From Meandrina meandrites (lineage: Eukaryota > Cnidaria > Anthozoa > Scleractinia > Meandrinidae), in NCBI GenBank assembly GCA_963693305.1, contig OY855916.1, forward strand, positions 11,228,001 through 11,292,000: a stretch of 64,000 bases of DNA, in the 5' to 3' direction. A model generated the notes under the pieces. That model worked only from the letters and a program-made list of their open reading frames with translations. It was not told the origin of the DNA and made no database searches. The first letter of the stretch is position 1; every line of letters starts with the position of its first letter. This document shows, piece by piece, positions 1 through 11,702 of this stretch. The translations under genes and the position numbers were made by a program.

Positions 1-1020
1 ATTTAATTTTCCTTCAAATCTCTGAAGTCGCTTCGATGAAATAGCCAAAGGATCTATTTCAATTGCCTAAACCCATAAGAAATACTTGCAGAACTGCAAA
101 TAAATTAATGACCGTCGCTTCCGCCGATATAAAAACTTGCAAAAAACACACAATGTTATTTGTAGCGACTAGTGAAAGTGAAACCTGCAACATCAGCGCA
201 TTCCATCGCTGACGTAATACCTTTTCTTAATGTGTTCAATGTTAGTTCGAGTCCAACGCTTCGATAAAACCAAAAGAAAATATACTTTATACATAATAAA
301 GAAAACAATATCCGTAACATTTTCCGTACATTAATGTTTTAACAGCTTTTGGTGAATTAGCATCACAGTTTGCGTGATTAAAAGTCACGATCACGATTTG
401 TCCGAGTGGAGGTTTGGGTCTGGTCACCGACAAAAAAAGACGACGAAAAATAAATCCCGTGCAGAGCAAGAACCGCGCTCGGCCCATGGCCGCGCGGTTA
501 ACAAAGCGTTTCTAACACAGTCACGTGACAGAGACAACACGTCAACGGGCCGCGTGATCTGCTTCAAAAGAGGCGTAGCTAGAATAGTTTACGCTATCAC
601 GTGGCTGGAGAGTAATGCGACAGTCACGTGATAGAGCTTACTTTATCGCAGTCATATATTCCAATATTAATGACTGTCAGTCACGACCGGCAGATAAATG
701 TCAGTTTCATTGTCCGGGATAAGGTGATTCGAATTTATTTGCTGTAAAACAACCTTGTTCCCAGGGCTTTTCCCTTGCTGTAAAAGCAGCTTAAAAGTCT
801 CACTGCTTACCTTCAACTGATTATGGAAAAGTACCCTTTGTGTGTAGCATAAATCTGAACCGCCTTGTTTTAGTGAACAACATGTCCCCTATCGCCGAGG
901 TCTTGACCAGTGAACCCACTTATTCGGTCCTTATTTACTTACTTTTCTTTTCTAGAACCACCGTTAGTGCTTAACCCGCGCCAGGGTAGGCTAGTTTAGC
1001 CAAGCGGAGCCAAGTTCCAG
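1..1020 (+). promoter_or_regulatory. Upstream region and putative 5' leader exon of the TNFR-like gene
   Basis: No coding region is supported in the first kilobase. Several CACGTG/TCACGTGA-type E-box sequences lie at about 520-635. A good splice donor (CCAG|GTGAGC) follows position 1020, and a polypyrimidine-AG acceptor lies at 1210-1211, 35 bases before the receptor ATG. I infer a non-coding first exon ending at 1020 and an intron 1021-1211. The transcription start cannot be fixed from sequence. Confidence 0.4.
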
Positions 1021-1245
1021 GTGAGCAGCTTTATATGCAAATTTTCCTTCCTTGATGTCGCTTTAAACGAAACGTTTATGCACAGAATTCGTCCTTGTTT
1101 GCGCAAAATTTTGAATTGTGTCTTGCATTTGCATATTAGATATATAGGAAGCAAAAAGAAATTCTAAACCATTCACAGTTTCTAAATAACTGATTGATAT
1201 TTTCATTACAGTTCTGTTACCGTGGCTGAAAGCTATCACGTGATC

Positions 1246-1708
1246 ATGCTGAACGTGGTTCTTTCTCTGGTATTGAGCGTTTTATCAATATTTTCAAGTA
1301 AGGAATATTATTTTGATGACTTATAAAATAATAAGTTCCTGTCTGAGTTTAATTAACAGGGACCTTCTATGTTATATCGCCAACTGCAAAATCTTGTTTC
1401 AAAATAACAATTTACTAAGCAACAAATCTCTCGAAGGAAATCAAAAACAGGATTATAGGAATTCTTGACCTTTGCGATACCTAACAATCATAGCTGAATA
1501 GAAGAACTTCATGGACTTAATTTAGTGGCAGAGAAGTGTGTGAACTTTTACGAATAGATTTTAAATAAGATTTAGAGTTTTCTTGTATAGGTTTTCCTTC
1601 TTATATTTTAAATAAGTTACGTCATTGTAAATTGAATATTTTTAGATACACGGTTAAGTGATAGAGGCTGTACCATAAATTGATCCTCGAAGAAACTAGT
1701 TAAGTTTA

Positions 1709-1740
<32 letters not shown>

Positions 1741-3555
1741 ATGTTTCGACTGCAGTTCAAATATGTAATATTCTTTTCTCATATACATTATCACAAATAT
1801 GATACTTGGTGTTTCTTTTTACCAGATGTTGGCGCCCAGACCGCCCCATGTAATGTTAACAGCATTACAATTAAAGACCCACTGACTGGATCAGTCCAGT
1901 GCCAGGACTGTCGTAAGTGCCCTGCTGCTCATGGGCTTTCCGTGAAATGCGGAGACGTCATATCCTTAAATACGCCCTTAGTATGTAAGCCATGTGTACT
2001 GGGTGAGACATATTCCTCAGCATACGAAGCTGGTGCGTGTAAAGATTGCGAAAACTGCGGCCAGTATCGCGAGACCAAGAAAGCCTGTACACTGACCTCC
2101 AATGCAGAGTGCGGGAAGTGTAAGCTTGGGGCTTACGAAGAATTCATGCTGGGGATGTGCAAGCCATGCTCCCCATGCTGTAATGACGGAAAAGATATAG
2201 TTGTTCCCGATTGCCAAGTACCTGGAATACCAAAAAATATGCAATGCAGCTTTGCACGATCGTTAAAGTGCAGCACAGTGGTGGCTGAAGCTAGCGTCAG
2301 CACGGTGGCCTCAACTCTCAGAACAAGTAGATCAACATTTTCATCGATGATAGCCTCGAACGCAACAAGCACAGTGGTAACCTCGCACACAAGTGAGCTA
2401 CTAGCTAAACTACCTTATGGTGCATCACCACCTCAGAACGTTATTGTCGGTTCCGTTATTGGAGGCGTGTTTGTTGTCGTCATCCTTCCCTTAGTCGCCA
2501 TCCGCTGTTTTATAGTCAAGCGCAGGAGAGTCCGTAAGAAGGCAAGTGACGGGGAAATTGTCGAGAATGGGATGGGTAAAAGGCCCGATCATGTACAGGG
2601 CGACGATCAGGCTAATGATGAGCCACGCCCATCTGAGGATCTCTCGGAGAAGACCTCAGCACCCGTTCAGGAAAGCCAGCACCGTGACGACAGTCAATAC
2701 CAAACAGGGAATGAAACAAATAATCTTAATTCAGCTGAAGATCTCTCAGAGAAGATACCTGTTCAGGAGGAAAGTAGTGCCGAAAGTCAAGAACAAACAG
2801 GGACTAAGGAAACTGGACCACCAGGTCGCTCTGGTAACACCGGTAAGCCCAGGTGTTATCATGACTGATTTTTGAACAGAACAAATTACAAACTTGAAAC
2901 TTATATGATGCAAGTTACGAACTAATACAAAAGGAACACTAATTGATAATACTAATTGCACGATAAATGCGTTCGCAATCTTTCTTGTAAAGAAAACATC
3001 CCCAAACCAAAAACCAAATTTATTAAAAGTAAGAAGCATTATTATAACTCCGTGGAGTTAACAGCTAGATTTTCCCTGAGTTTATTTTGTTAAGGGACGG
3101 ACCATTATTTTTCTGGAGGGGCGGTATGAAAAATATTGAAGAAAAATGTTTGCAAGGCCTAAAAAGACAAAATAAATTGCTTGCAAACACGATATGTCCA
3201 AAAAAAATTAGTTCGCATTTGCACAGGTGCATTTGCACAGGTGCATAAATTAAAAAAAAAGTTTGAGGAGGAAAATATTCCAACCCCCATCCGCTCCCCC
3301 CTCCAGGAAAATAAGGGTCCGTCCCTAAGCTTAGAAGCTTAATTATATCAAATTTTACAATTACTCGTTTTGTCAACTTATTTAAACATATTTTTTCTTT
3401 TTGCTATAGATTTCAAACTTCCCAGCATCATTCCAAAGCCGCGCCCTGATCAAGGACCAACCTCTGAACTCCACAGTCATCCCAAGGTTACTGTCACAGT
3501 ACAACTACAGGCTGCCGTGGATGTGACTTCCAGTGATGAGCCCGTGATGGTCTGA
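1246..3555 (+). CDS. TNF-receptor-superfamily-like transmembrane receptor (3 coding exons)
   Basis: Coding exons 1246-1297, 1826-2842 and 3410-3555 join with matching phase 1 junctions (A|AT and G|AT) and give 404 codons. Exon 1 encodes a hydrophobic signal peptide starting MLNVVLSLVLSV. Residues ~26-166 are rich in CxxC pairs with TNFR cysteine-rich-domain spacing. A Ser/Thr-rich stalk follows, then one membrane span (~222-248) and a basic stop-transfer KRRR. The cytoplasmic tail repeats EDLSEK...PVQE twice; PVQE fits the TRAF-binding pattern [PSAT]x[QE]E. I see no death domain. By family knowledge it should be a type I plasma-membrane receptor for a TNF ligand, signalling through TRAFs rather than by direct apoptosis. 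Reading through the second intron would instead end at 2868, a possible isoform. The ligand and exact orthologue are unknown. Confidence 0.85.
1708..1741 (+). repeat. (ATC)n microsatellite
   Basis: About ten uninterrupted ATC/TCA trinucleotides lie in intron sequence just upstream of receptor exon 2. They end at the ATG that opens the unspliced frame, so that ATG is intronic and not the receptor start. Confidence 0.95.
3094..3325. mobile_element. MITE, PIF/Harbinger-like, 232 bp
   Basis: Terminal inverted repeats begin GGGACGGACC and continue about 28 bp with few mismatches. The element is flanked on both sides by TAA, a 3-bp target duplication of the TWA type used by PIF/Harbinger. It sits inside intron 2 of the receptor gene. 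A 13-bp internal duplication (TGCACAGGTGCAT) is present. It has the same length and terminal sequence as the element at 6960-7191. No coding capacity. Confidence 0.85.
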
Positions 3556-3779
3556 CAGTAGTTGTCTATTATAATAGGCGGATTATATTTTCAGATGAAC
3601 TAGGGACAAAAAAATTAAATTGTGGTCATTATTAAGTGTACGTACTCTTATAATTATTTTGCAATTATTATATTGTAAAACACTTTTAAGAGATTTTGCA
3701 CTTAGCTTTTGTAGAAAAAGTTGCAGTTAGATTCTAGCTTGTAGACCCAAGCTGTGTTTTTCTTGAAAGTGTTTTGATT

Positions 3780-3785
3780 AATAAA
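3780..3785 (+). terminator. Polyadenylation signal of the receptor gene
   Basis: AATAAA, 225 bases after the TGA stop at 3553-3555. It is the first canonical signal downstream on this strand. Confidence 0.55.
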
Positions 3786-4214
3786 ACTGTGATAAAATGT
3801 GTTATGACAGCCATAATTCCGCTTGCAGAACGACATTATATAGTCATTCGGGTATCACCTCGTCACTGTCGTATTATCCAATTAGGAAATAACTGGATGA
3901 TACAAAATCCCGAGGAATGTCAAAATGGACAAGGCTGTAGGACGAGCCCACTTTAGCAGACCGAATTCTTTAATTTCCCGCAGATAAATTGAATCACAAT
4001 GATACTGCAACTTGCGAACTGGAAATACCGATTAAGCTCCCTTCTCTGTTATGCCCTCTTCTAATATGCCCCTAACCTCGCCCCACCCCGAAATAGAGGA
4101 CGGCAACAAAATCGATAGAACTCGTGAGTCAGTGACAAATGCAATGGGGTATGGAACACGAATGCGCTTTAATTTATAAGCAATAAGTTCGTCAACAGTA
4201 ATTAGGCGGAGTTA

Positions 4215-4579
4215 GGCGCGTTTCAGACGCCGTACTTCACATGAGCCGAATCGAATTAGCTAAATTAAGTTCATGTAAAGTACGGTGTCTGAATCAATTC
4301 GGAACGGCCGATTGAATTCGGATCGATTCAGCCGCTCTTCCCGCCTGGCTCAGCCGGGAATAACGCCTGTGGACCGGCTTTGATTCAAACGCCGATCTTC
4401 ACATGGGCCGATTCAAATGCATAAATTATTAAAATTTATTTTCGAGCAGAATTCGTCATTTTCCCCTATTGAATTAACTTCGGCTGAATCAATTTGGCCG
4501 ATCCAAATAATTTAGGTCGGTCCAAAATCTTAGTTCGTTTCGGCTCATGTGAAGTACGGTATGGCGTCTGAACTGGGCC
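4215..4579. mobile_element. MITE, PIF/Harbinger-like, 365 bp
   Basis: Inverted repeats of about 36 bp contain TTCAGACGCC and ACTTCACATGAGCCGAA. The right arm has a 5-base insertion relative to the left. Both ends are flanked by TTA (4212-4214 and 4580-4582), a TWA duplication. Internal inverted and direct copies of the TTCACATG-type motif make the whole element strongly self-complementary. Non-coding. Confidence 0.85.
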
Positions 4580-4582
4580 TTA

Positions 4583-6956
4583 AATACGGAAACAAGCTTC
4601 CGCTATTTAGACGAGCCCATTTTCTGCGAAACGGCTTTATTCAATGTTTGCCCCCTGGCAGACAACGTGGCTAATTTGCATAATTAGTGAAAACCATCGT
4701 AGCGGCTATTTATAAACAAAATTGGCATAATTAGTTTCTGTTGTATTTCTCATGATCTTTTACCTTTAGCGATAATTTAGCGAAGTTTTGTAGCCTCCAA
4801 CTTAGCCTGTAAAAGCATTCAGTTTTTTCGGCTCTTCTTTTACATGTAACGAGCCGAAATCGGAAGACAAAAGAACGTCGATCTTCGTAAAATCAGTGCA
4901 CAAGCTTGCGTAATCGCACCCCTCATGACACATGCTTATTCAGCACATTAATTAAGTTGAACCGCCGCAAGACTCAAGTGAAAACAGTCGGCACCTGTCT
5001 GCAACAAGGCTTCCTCTTATTGTGAATTGAGGTTCAGTAAGGTAGGAGTAATTCTGTTAAAAAATAATCGGTCATCGACGTCGCAATTTTCTCTATTTAG
5101 GCGGCTTCGTAAAGCCGGCCGTTAACAATAACACTGCATGTGACGTAGTGATCGATCGCCCGTGTTTAGTCTATATCGGATTTATCGACCGGGTTTTGCT
5201 TCCACGTGTTTTTAATTCGATGGCTCCATCATTTATCGGCCATTTTCATTTTCCGCCATTGTCATTTTTTCTGAGCAGGAAAGTTTCAGTACGGCCAGGC
5301 AGGAGAACCTAAAGTTCAAAGTTGTTCTTTGCTTTCAATTCAGATAATATAAGGAAGAATAAGTAGTATGAAACAGAGAGAAGAGGGCTGCGCAGGCAAT
5401 GACCCTGTCATTTTGATTCGATCTTAGACCATCTTACGTCGAGAGCCACAATTTCTCTTATTTTTCTTGCCTCTTACTAATCAGTTGCAATTGAAAAACC
5501 TTTTAGAATTTATTGGGGATATCAATCACAAGTGTTTGGTGTCTAGATCTTGTACCATCTGAAAACCGTAAATATGTGTTACATGTACAGTTCATCGAAC
5601 TGTCATTAGCATCGAACGTTTGGCTAGTGCATGCTTTTATTGTTTTAATGGATAGTTTTGCCGTTTAGAGAGGGAAGAATTTGATACGGTTTAGTTAAAC
5701 ATATAATTGTTTTCAACACAGGAAATTATATTCTTAAAATATTACACACGTCATTCGCTGAATAAAATGATGTTTTTTATTAACCATTTTGTAAAATATA
5801 TTTCTTGACTATGCCATCAAATCGTGTAACATCTGTTTCTAAATGCAAATAAAACTTTACTAAATGTCATGCAGATGAAATATAAAGGTAAATTGTATCG
5901 CATTGCTGTAAAGTCAGAATTCTCGGCTAATCAGCCGTGTGATAGTACTGTGCAAAATAGAGCATAAAAAAGAAAAGAAAATACCTTCCTTCACTGGTTT
6001 TAGACCACGTTTACACGATCTTACACTACTTCACGAAATTTTCCCGGATTCGTGACGAATTCGAAATGTTTTAGTACCGGATTCGCTTTGCCGTTTACAA
6101 ACATGTGAATCCGAAACAAAAACGTCCCGCTTTAGTCGTATTTCGTGTCCAAATACTGTGAACGTTGAATCCGCGATGTTTTGTTGTCTTATTAACAGGT
6201 ATTTCATTGAATCCGGATATTTATCCTCCTGCGATCTTGTACGCCTTTTTACGTAGTGTTTTTAGCTTGCTTGCAATTCTCTCAACGTGCTTGAATAAAA
6301 TGCACTGATTATAATAACATTCCCTGACACCTGTGGAGCTTGGTAATGGTCTAGCGTTCCATCTGCAAGATATACTCCAACAGTCCGTGATAGAAGCAGA
6401 AAGCGTGATAGGCCCCGGAAGTGTGTGTTAGTTTGGTTTGGCCCGAGCTAGTTACCATTGATTCTATAACTTGGATGGGTTCCGTTTGATTCGTTTCCAG
6501 TCTTCCTCTTGCTGTTGAGCTCTACTACTTTGTTCATTGTTCATTAGAAGGTATTACGTAAAAGATTTTGTTATTGATTACAGTGATGATTTGATAAGCG
6601 GACATTTGTTACTGATAGTCCGACTGGCACAAAAATGTTGGGAAGATAAACAATTTACAATTTCAGTCTCCTTTTCTATCTTCGACTTCAGGACAACATT
6701 GCTGAACAAGAGTTCAAACGTGAAAGCACGGCCAGATCTCAATCTTTTTTTTTTGTTATTAATAAGCGTACTTGAGGCACCCTTTCAGACATTTAGCTCA
6801 GTACAACCATTGCATTGTGGACTGAATTTTACAGAGGAGACGAACGAGAAACAGATGGCTGTCGCGTGCCCAATTCCACTCAGTTGCGTGATGCCTCGAC
6901 GTATGACCCGCGTATCAACTCGATGCCTTGATTTTATCATTCCGGTCCCTAAGATT
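4583..6956. other. Intergenic, no gene supported
   Basis: AT-rich spacer. The only longer open frame, 6537-6974, lacks recognisable domains or splice context. A phrase near 6002 (AGACCACGTTTACACGATC) looks like one end of another repeat family, but I cannot find its partner. Nothing else is called. Confidence 0.5.
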
Positions 6957-6959
6957 TTA

Positions 6960-7191
6960 GCGACCGACCATTAGAAATAACCGAACGGGAGGGGGGTGGG
7001 TGACTTTTTCCCAAAAAAAAAAAATTCCTGGAAGGGAAACTTAAAAAATCCTGCAAGCGGTTGTGCCAAAAAAAGTATTCGTGCAATGGAGCAGAAATTT
7101 CCTGCAGATGAGTACAACTTATACAAAATATCCTGCACCGAAAATCCCCCTCCCCCCCCCCCCCCCCCGGTTATTTCTAATGGTCCGTCCC
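6960..7191. mobile_element. MITE, PIF/Harbinger-like, 232 bp, second copy
   Basis: Termini GCGACCGACCATTAGAAATA and its inverse ending TAATGGTCCGTCCC, each flanked by TTA. Same family and identical length as 3094-3325. Its right half holds an uninterrupted poly-C run before the TIR and its left half a G-rich run, so the copy can fold on itself. Confidence 0.85.
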
Positions 7192-7364
7192 TTATGAAAC
7201 AGTGAGAAGAAAACGAATTTGTGGTCAGGAAGTCAATTGTTTTTCACTCAGGAAGGTAGGGATTATCTATCACATGAACTAAACAAGCTTGATTATTGGC
7301 GTGACTCTGGCAGTTTGACTTGTATTACATTGTTTTTTTTACCGCCGCGAGTGTATTCCTGCAG

Positions 7365-8207
7365 AAGAGTGTCGAGTTCATTACTGACTCTGTGGGCGAT
7401 TCCATCGCGTTACCATTCAAAGGCATACAAATGGCAAGAGTGGGACAGCAGCCTCGGGGAAGAAAAGATAACCGTATGTATTTGCAAGAGATTTCTGTTG
7501 AACAGCAGATAGGGAGGTCAACTGAGAGCATTCCTCGTCTATTTGGTAACTTGTTCGAGAAGTGCTCTTCTGTTGACCAAAACGCAGGAAATTTTCGGAG
7601 AACCAGGTCTTTTACCCTGCCAAGAGTCTTAAAGAAAGAAAAGGACATGCCAAGTGTCGTCAGGATTGTGTTTGGAGCAAAAACGCGTCACAAGCAGAAT
7701 AACCCAAAATGCGACAGCTTACTAACAAACAACAGCCAGGACAAAGGATTGAACCAGAATGCCAACTGCACCAAGTTTATTAGTAAACAAAACTCCACGA
7801 GGGCTAATGATTTATCAGTAAGGCAACACAACTTCATTATTCCCAAAATATGCATTCAAACGCCCGAAGAGGTAAACAAAGAATCACACTTTACATATCC
7901 AATCACAATACGGCTACAGCAGGACTCGACACAAGATTTGATCCATGACCAGCCCAATAGCAAGGAATGGCTCGATAATCCAAAACAGCCTGCAACCGTG
8001 CCCTGTGAAACGGCGACTCCAGATAAGATCGAAAGCAGAATAGCTGCAGCTGCACGCAGGAAAAGAAGTTTCTCGTGGAGCGATGTTTATAGTAGTGAGG
8101 TTTTAAAGATTAGCACTGCAGAGGTATTAAAGGGCAGCAGTTCGTGGTGTGCCTTTCTAGACTCAGCCGCAGCACGAGAAACTGACCTGTGTTCAACCGA
8201 CTTGTAA
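7365..8207 (+). CDS. Unrecognised Ser/Arg-rich protein with C-terminal PDZ ligand (paralogue 1)
   Basis: The open frame runs from a candidate splice acceptor (TTCCTGCAG ending 7364) to TAA at 8205-8207. The first in-frame ATG is 7431 (258 codons), so the true start may be there or in an upstream exon. No enzymatic or membrane domain is visible, and the composition is low-complexity polar. Two basic-SF motifs occur (RRTRSFTL near the N-terminal third, RRKRSFSW near the end), consistent with basophilic-kinase or 14-3-3-type sites. The last nine residues are ETDLCSTDL; -T-D-L is a class I PDZ-binding ending. The same nine residues but one close the opposite-strand gene at 13583, so the two are paralogues and convergent. 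Probable intracellular scaffold or adaptor; this is inference. Confidence 0.6.
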   Translation, partial: KSVEFITDSVGDSIALPFKGIQMARVGQQPRGRKDNRMYLQEISVEQQIGRSTESIPRLFGNLFEKCSSVDQNAGNFRRTRSFTLPRVLKKEKDMPSVVRIVFGAKTRHKQNNPKCDSLLTNNSQDKGLNQNANCTKFISKQNSTRANDLSVRQHNFIIPKICIQTPEEVNKESHFTYPITIRLQQDSTQDLIHDQPNSKEWLDNPKQPATVPCETATPDKIESRIAAAARRKRSFSWSDVYSSEVLKISTAEVLKGSSSWCAFLDSAAARETDLCSTDL

Positions 8208-8286
8208 AACGACAGCGAGGTCAGTAACAGCTAGTCAAACTTTTTGGAAGTCATATAGATCACAGTTATGAATGGGATAAATAACA

Positions 8287-8292
8287 AATAAA
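8287..8292 (+). terminator. Polyadenylation signal
   Basis: AATAAA about 80 bases after the stop codon of the 7365-8207 gene. This supports the gene being real and its 3' end being complete. Confidence 0.65.
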
Positions 8293-9870
8293 GTAATTGC
8301 TGATATTTAACTACTTTCATTCGATAATCACGTAGAGAGGCTGTTTAGTGGTGGCATCAATGCATCAATCAACATTTCCTGTGAACGATAAACTGATTAT
8401 TCTGGCTTGTCATAATTGTTTACTTAACCACGGCACAAAGTAGACAAACAAACTTAATATTGTATTTATTCGAATTTTGCTTCTTTTCTAACAACTTCAA
8501 TAGTTAATTTAATTAGAAACGATGGAATGGCTTAATTGATGTTAAAGTTGACACAAAGGGTACGCACGCGGGTTTTTTTTACGCAAGACAAACATCTGAT
8601 GACAGAAGATAGGAAAGTTCATCCCTTCTTTACTTGGGCTTTATGTCTTTCACAAAGAAAGGTCCGAACGCGAAAAACATTTCACTGACCTTGCACGAAG
8701 AAGACTGAAACAACCGATCCCATATGATCTACATTGTAGAAGAGGCTTGTTTAAACGTATAACCAAGTCCTGCGGAATTTAATATTACATGTGGGGCTGC
8801 GCACATAATCACGCCTGATTAACAGATGGACTTAGATCAAATGACTGATTCCTACAAAAAAAAAAGATCTGTTCAGTATCGATCGCTAGCGTTCCAATTC
8901 CAAACACAAGTGCAATTCCTCATAACAATTAACCAATTAACCAAGTTACTCCTTAGGTCAACATCTATTTTCTATTACTGCCTGTCATTTAAAACTCATA
9001 AAGCCAGGCGACATATTTGGAATACCAAAAGAAATAAGCCAATCATTTTAACTGAACGTTACTACAAAGAAACGCCTCGTATTTACATTTTAACAATTTC
9101 TTTCGCAGGGAATCGGTAGGAATAAAACTATCATAAAATAAAATTGAAAATGGAGGAAGAGTGTTTTTCGAATATAAACAGTCACTTATATCTGAAGACT
9201 GGTGCCAAACATTCCAACCCAAAAATGTCGCTCGCTTGTTTTGATCATCAAAATTTAAATTCTCTATGCTCCGCCATCATTACGTCAACAGCTCGTGCTA
9301 GTTCTGCGTTTCTATCGAGTTTTTTACAATAACTTAGTGACTTTTTGCGCGCCGATTGGCTAATTTTTATCATCAATAAGAGTACAGACGCCAAGGACCT
9401 TGAAAACTTCGCCAAACTATTTACAGTTCAGCGCTGTTTGATTCTCGAAATCAAGCGACAAATTGGGTTGAATCCAAACGGGACTACTTTAAAGAGAAAA
9501 TCAGCGAACTTGTTTCAAAGGGGAGTTTAATTCAGATTGGATACAACTGCAAAGGGAAAAACGTCAAAGTTTAATGTGGAACTCTCGATGAATGGAATCT
9601 GTTTAGTTTTGCCGTGTTCAAGTTACAACTAGCGGACTGAACCTGGTAATAATTCAGCGAGTTTTCAAGAATTTCCGAATGGAATAAAGATTAGTTATAG
9701 AAATTTTGCCTCTGCATTCTGTTTATGAGTTATTTTATGTAGTTTGAAGATTATGACGCTGTACATCTCGGGCCTCGTTTTCGCTCAAAGAATTTCAAGT
9801 TTCGCTCGCACGTTTATTGAAAGAAAGTCTGCGTTTAATCGTTCAGTGGCTCTTCGCTATTGTAAAAACA
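8293..9870. other. Intergenic, no gene supported
   Basis: AT-rich spacer between the convergent paralogues. Short open frames at 8826-9530 have no codon bias, splice context or recognisable motif. Confidence 0.45.
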
Positions 9871-9871
9871 A

Positions 9872-10017
9872 ATTGACGTCAGTTTTTCATGCGTCTGTCC
9901 TGTTATTGATCATGAATTTCGTCATAACAATGTCAAAGTAGTCTGTGGATCCACGAGGTGTAACGTTATGATGACATGATAAATAACAGGACAGATGTTT
10001 GAAAAACTGACGTCAAG
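9872..10017. repeat. Long imperfect palindrome (foldback), arms ~55-65 bp
   Basis: The left arm begins TTGACGTCAGTTTTTCA and includes CTGTCCTGTTATT. Its reverse complement (AATAACAGGACAG ... TGAAAAACTGACGTCAA order) lies 30-140 bases downstream. The centre includes GTGGATCCAC. Probably a foldback-type MITE; no target duplication found. Confidence 0.75.
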
Positions 10018-10090
10018 TACGGCTTTTAGCGCGCGCTTTCTTACAGGATGTTTCCTAAAATGGATTGGCCGATTCATTTTCAGATGATTT

Positions 10091-10112
10091 CTTATTATTA
10101 TTATTATTATTA
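10091..10112 (+). repeat. (TTA)n microsatellite
   Basis: Seven perfect TTA units followed by a degenerate TATC tract. Confidence 0.9.
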
Positions 10113-10277
10113 TCTATTATCATTACAACACACAAGGTGTTTAGGTTTATAATTAGAAGGGACACAATACCACATGGTAATACGAACCAGACATAACGAC
10201 CTGGAGACCACAACAAGTCCAATATTCTTTAAATGAACATTGCAGGTTTCTATACCCCCTTAGGTAGCCGCGGCGGT

Positions 10278-10298
10278 GGGGGGGGGGGGGGGGGGGGG
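10278..10298 (+). repeat. Poly-G tract
   Basis: A run of 21 G preceded by GGCGGT. Similar G or C homopolymers of 13-22 bases recur at ~7151, 15821, 55620, 57583, 58236 and 58761; in at least three cases they are internal to or next to inverted-repeat elements. Confidence 0.9.
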
Positions 10299-10757
10299 TA
10301 TGGGGTAAGAGTTTGCGAACTGGGTGTACAATGTACAAGGGTGAAATGGTTTTCGCATGATCACATTCTATAGAGTATTAGTAGAATTCTACCAGTACAC
10401 TAATGCAAATGCTGCAATGTGATTGGCTGAGCTATTGCACACTATCAGCCATTAGTGTACAGTTGCCGAAGGTCGTCCACAAAATGCGACGTTTTTATCG
10501 TTTTTCCGAAGTTTTGGAAAGAAGTTTAAATGTAAATGGATAATAAAATTCCCGAGAAGACTAAAAGAAGGACATTAGCGGTTTCTTGACTTTAAAAGCT
10601 TGAAATTATTGAAAAACGGGTGCACGCGCGTAAACAACTGCAAATTTACCAAGGACAATTCAATGCGTGCGATTTTGTTAAAACGTTAAGTTCGATAATG
10701 CGTAGGAAAATAATTAGAAACCATTATTTGCGTTTATTTCAGTTAGAATTCTACTAA

Positions 10758-10864
10758 AACAATTAGATTATTCGCTCTCAATTTCTATGAGGTGATAGTT
10801 GATTCGGCCTGCGGCCTCATCAACTATCACCTCATAGAAATCTCGAGTTCATAATCTAATTGTT
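10758..10864. repeat. Hairpin element with ~48-bp arms
   Basis: The left arm runs AACAATTAGATTA ... TTTCTATGAGGTGATAGTTGA and the right arm is its near-perfect inverse. The loop is CTGCGG-rich. It may belong to a larger element starting near 10370, because AGTAGAATTCTAC there is echoed by AGAATTCTACT at 10745. Confidence 0.8.
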
Positions 10865-11669
10865 AAATAGTATTCATTTCTGTTTGATTTCTTATTCATG
10901 AATATCTTTCACCAGAAAAAAAGTACTAGGTAGGGTTATTTCTAACCATTTCAACAAAAATGCTCAAAGCTTACCTGGACCAGCTGTTCATAGTTTTAGA
11001 TGAACAGTATGATAACAGTATTCAGTGTCAACTTAGTTTTAGAAACGCCAAAGGGAGTTGCAAGTTAGATTGTCGTTTACAACTTGGAGCCTTGATAGGA
11101 TGACAGGCACGGAAGAAAAATGGTATTTAAAAAATGGTATTTAAAATACCCCGTTCCACACGACAGCACATACGTCAATTAAAGCACATACGTGTAGTGC
11201 TGGCTGCAATTGTCACTCAGGTCTTGACTACTTCCTGGCTTGAACGTTTTCTACAGGAAACGTATTAGAGTTAAAATTAAATAGAGGTTTTCAGTAATGA
11301 CAATTTTCTGTCAGAGTCCTGCTCTCTTTCGAGCAGAAGAGATGACCTGACGGTCATCAAACTATTAACTGGTAATTAGCTGGAACATCTTGAAACATTT
11401 AGACTTCAAGCTCTCAGTTTATAAGCAGTCCGCCTCGATCCTGCCCAATTGTGGCAATTCTTGTTCCCTCTTTAATTACTTACTTTACTTCTTCACGATT
11501 CTTTGATTTCAAACGCAAAATTCATAAGGCGCTATAAAAATATGTCGTGACATTTTCTTGTCCTCAGACAACGGCCAAACGTTTGACTATGATAATGTTC
11601 TTTTTATTAAAAGTTCAAGTTCAAATGAGACCTTAAACTACTGAAAAATTGTAAAAATTAAACGCCAGA

Positions 11670-11702
11670 ATCTGAGCTTTCGCCGATCCACGGCATCATC
11701 AG
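11670..11702 (-). ncRNA. Hammerhead-ribozyme-like core (Penelope-type signature)
   Basis: On the minus strand: CTGATGA, one unpaired T, a 4-bp stem GCCG/CGGC with a TGGAT loop, then GAAAGC. This has the order of the hammerhead core (CUGANGA, stem II, GAAA). The unpaired base before stem II departs from the consensus, so catalytic activity is doubtful. Related arrangements occur at 16379-16408, 17559-17592 and 30533-30562. Hammerhead motifs are known in Penelope-like retroelements. Most likely a retroelement remnant. Confidence 0.4.

Noticed and set aside
241..262. Possible tRNA T-arm (GTTCGAGTCC)
   Set aside because: The arm pairing is imperfect and no acceptor, D-arm or anticodon stem fits around it.
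7320..7364. N-terminal extension of paralogue 1 to 7320
   Set aside because: The codon at 7320 is TTG, and the stretch carries a polypyrimidine-AG acceptor; I start the exon at 7365 with the first ATG at 7431.
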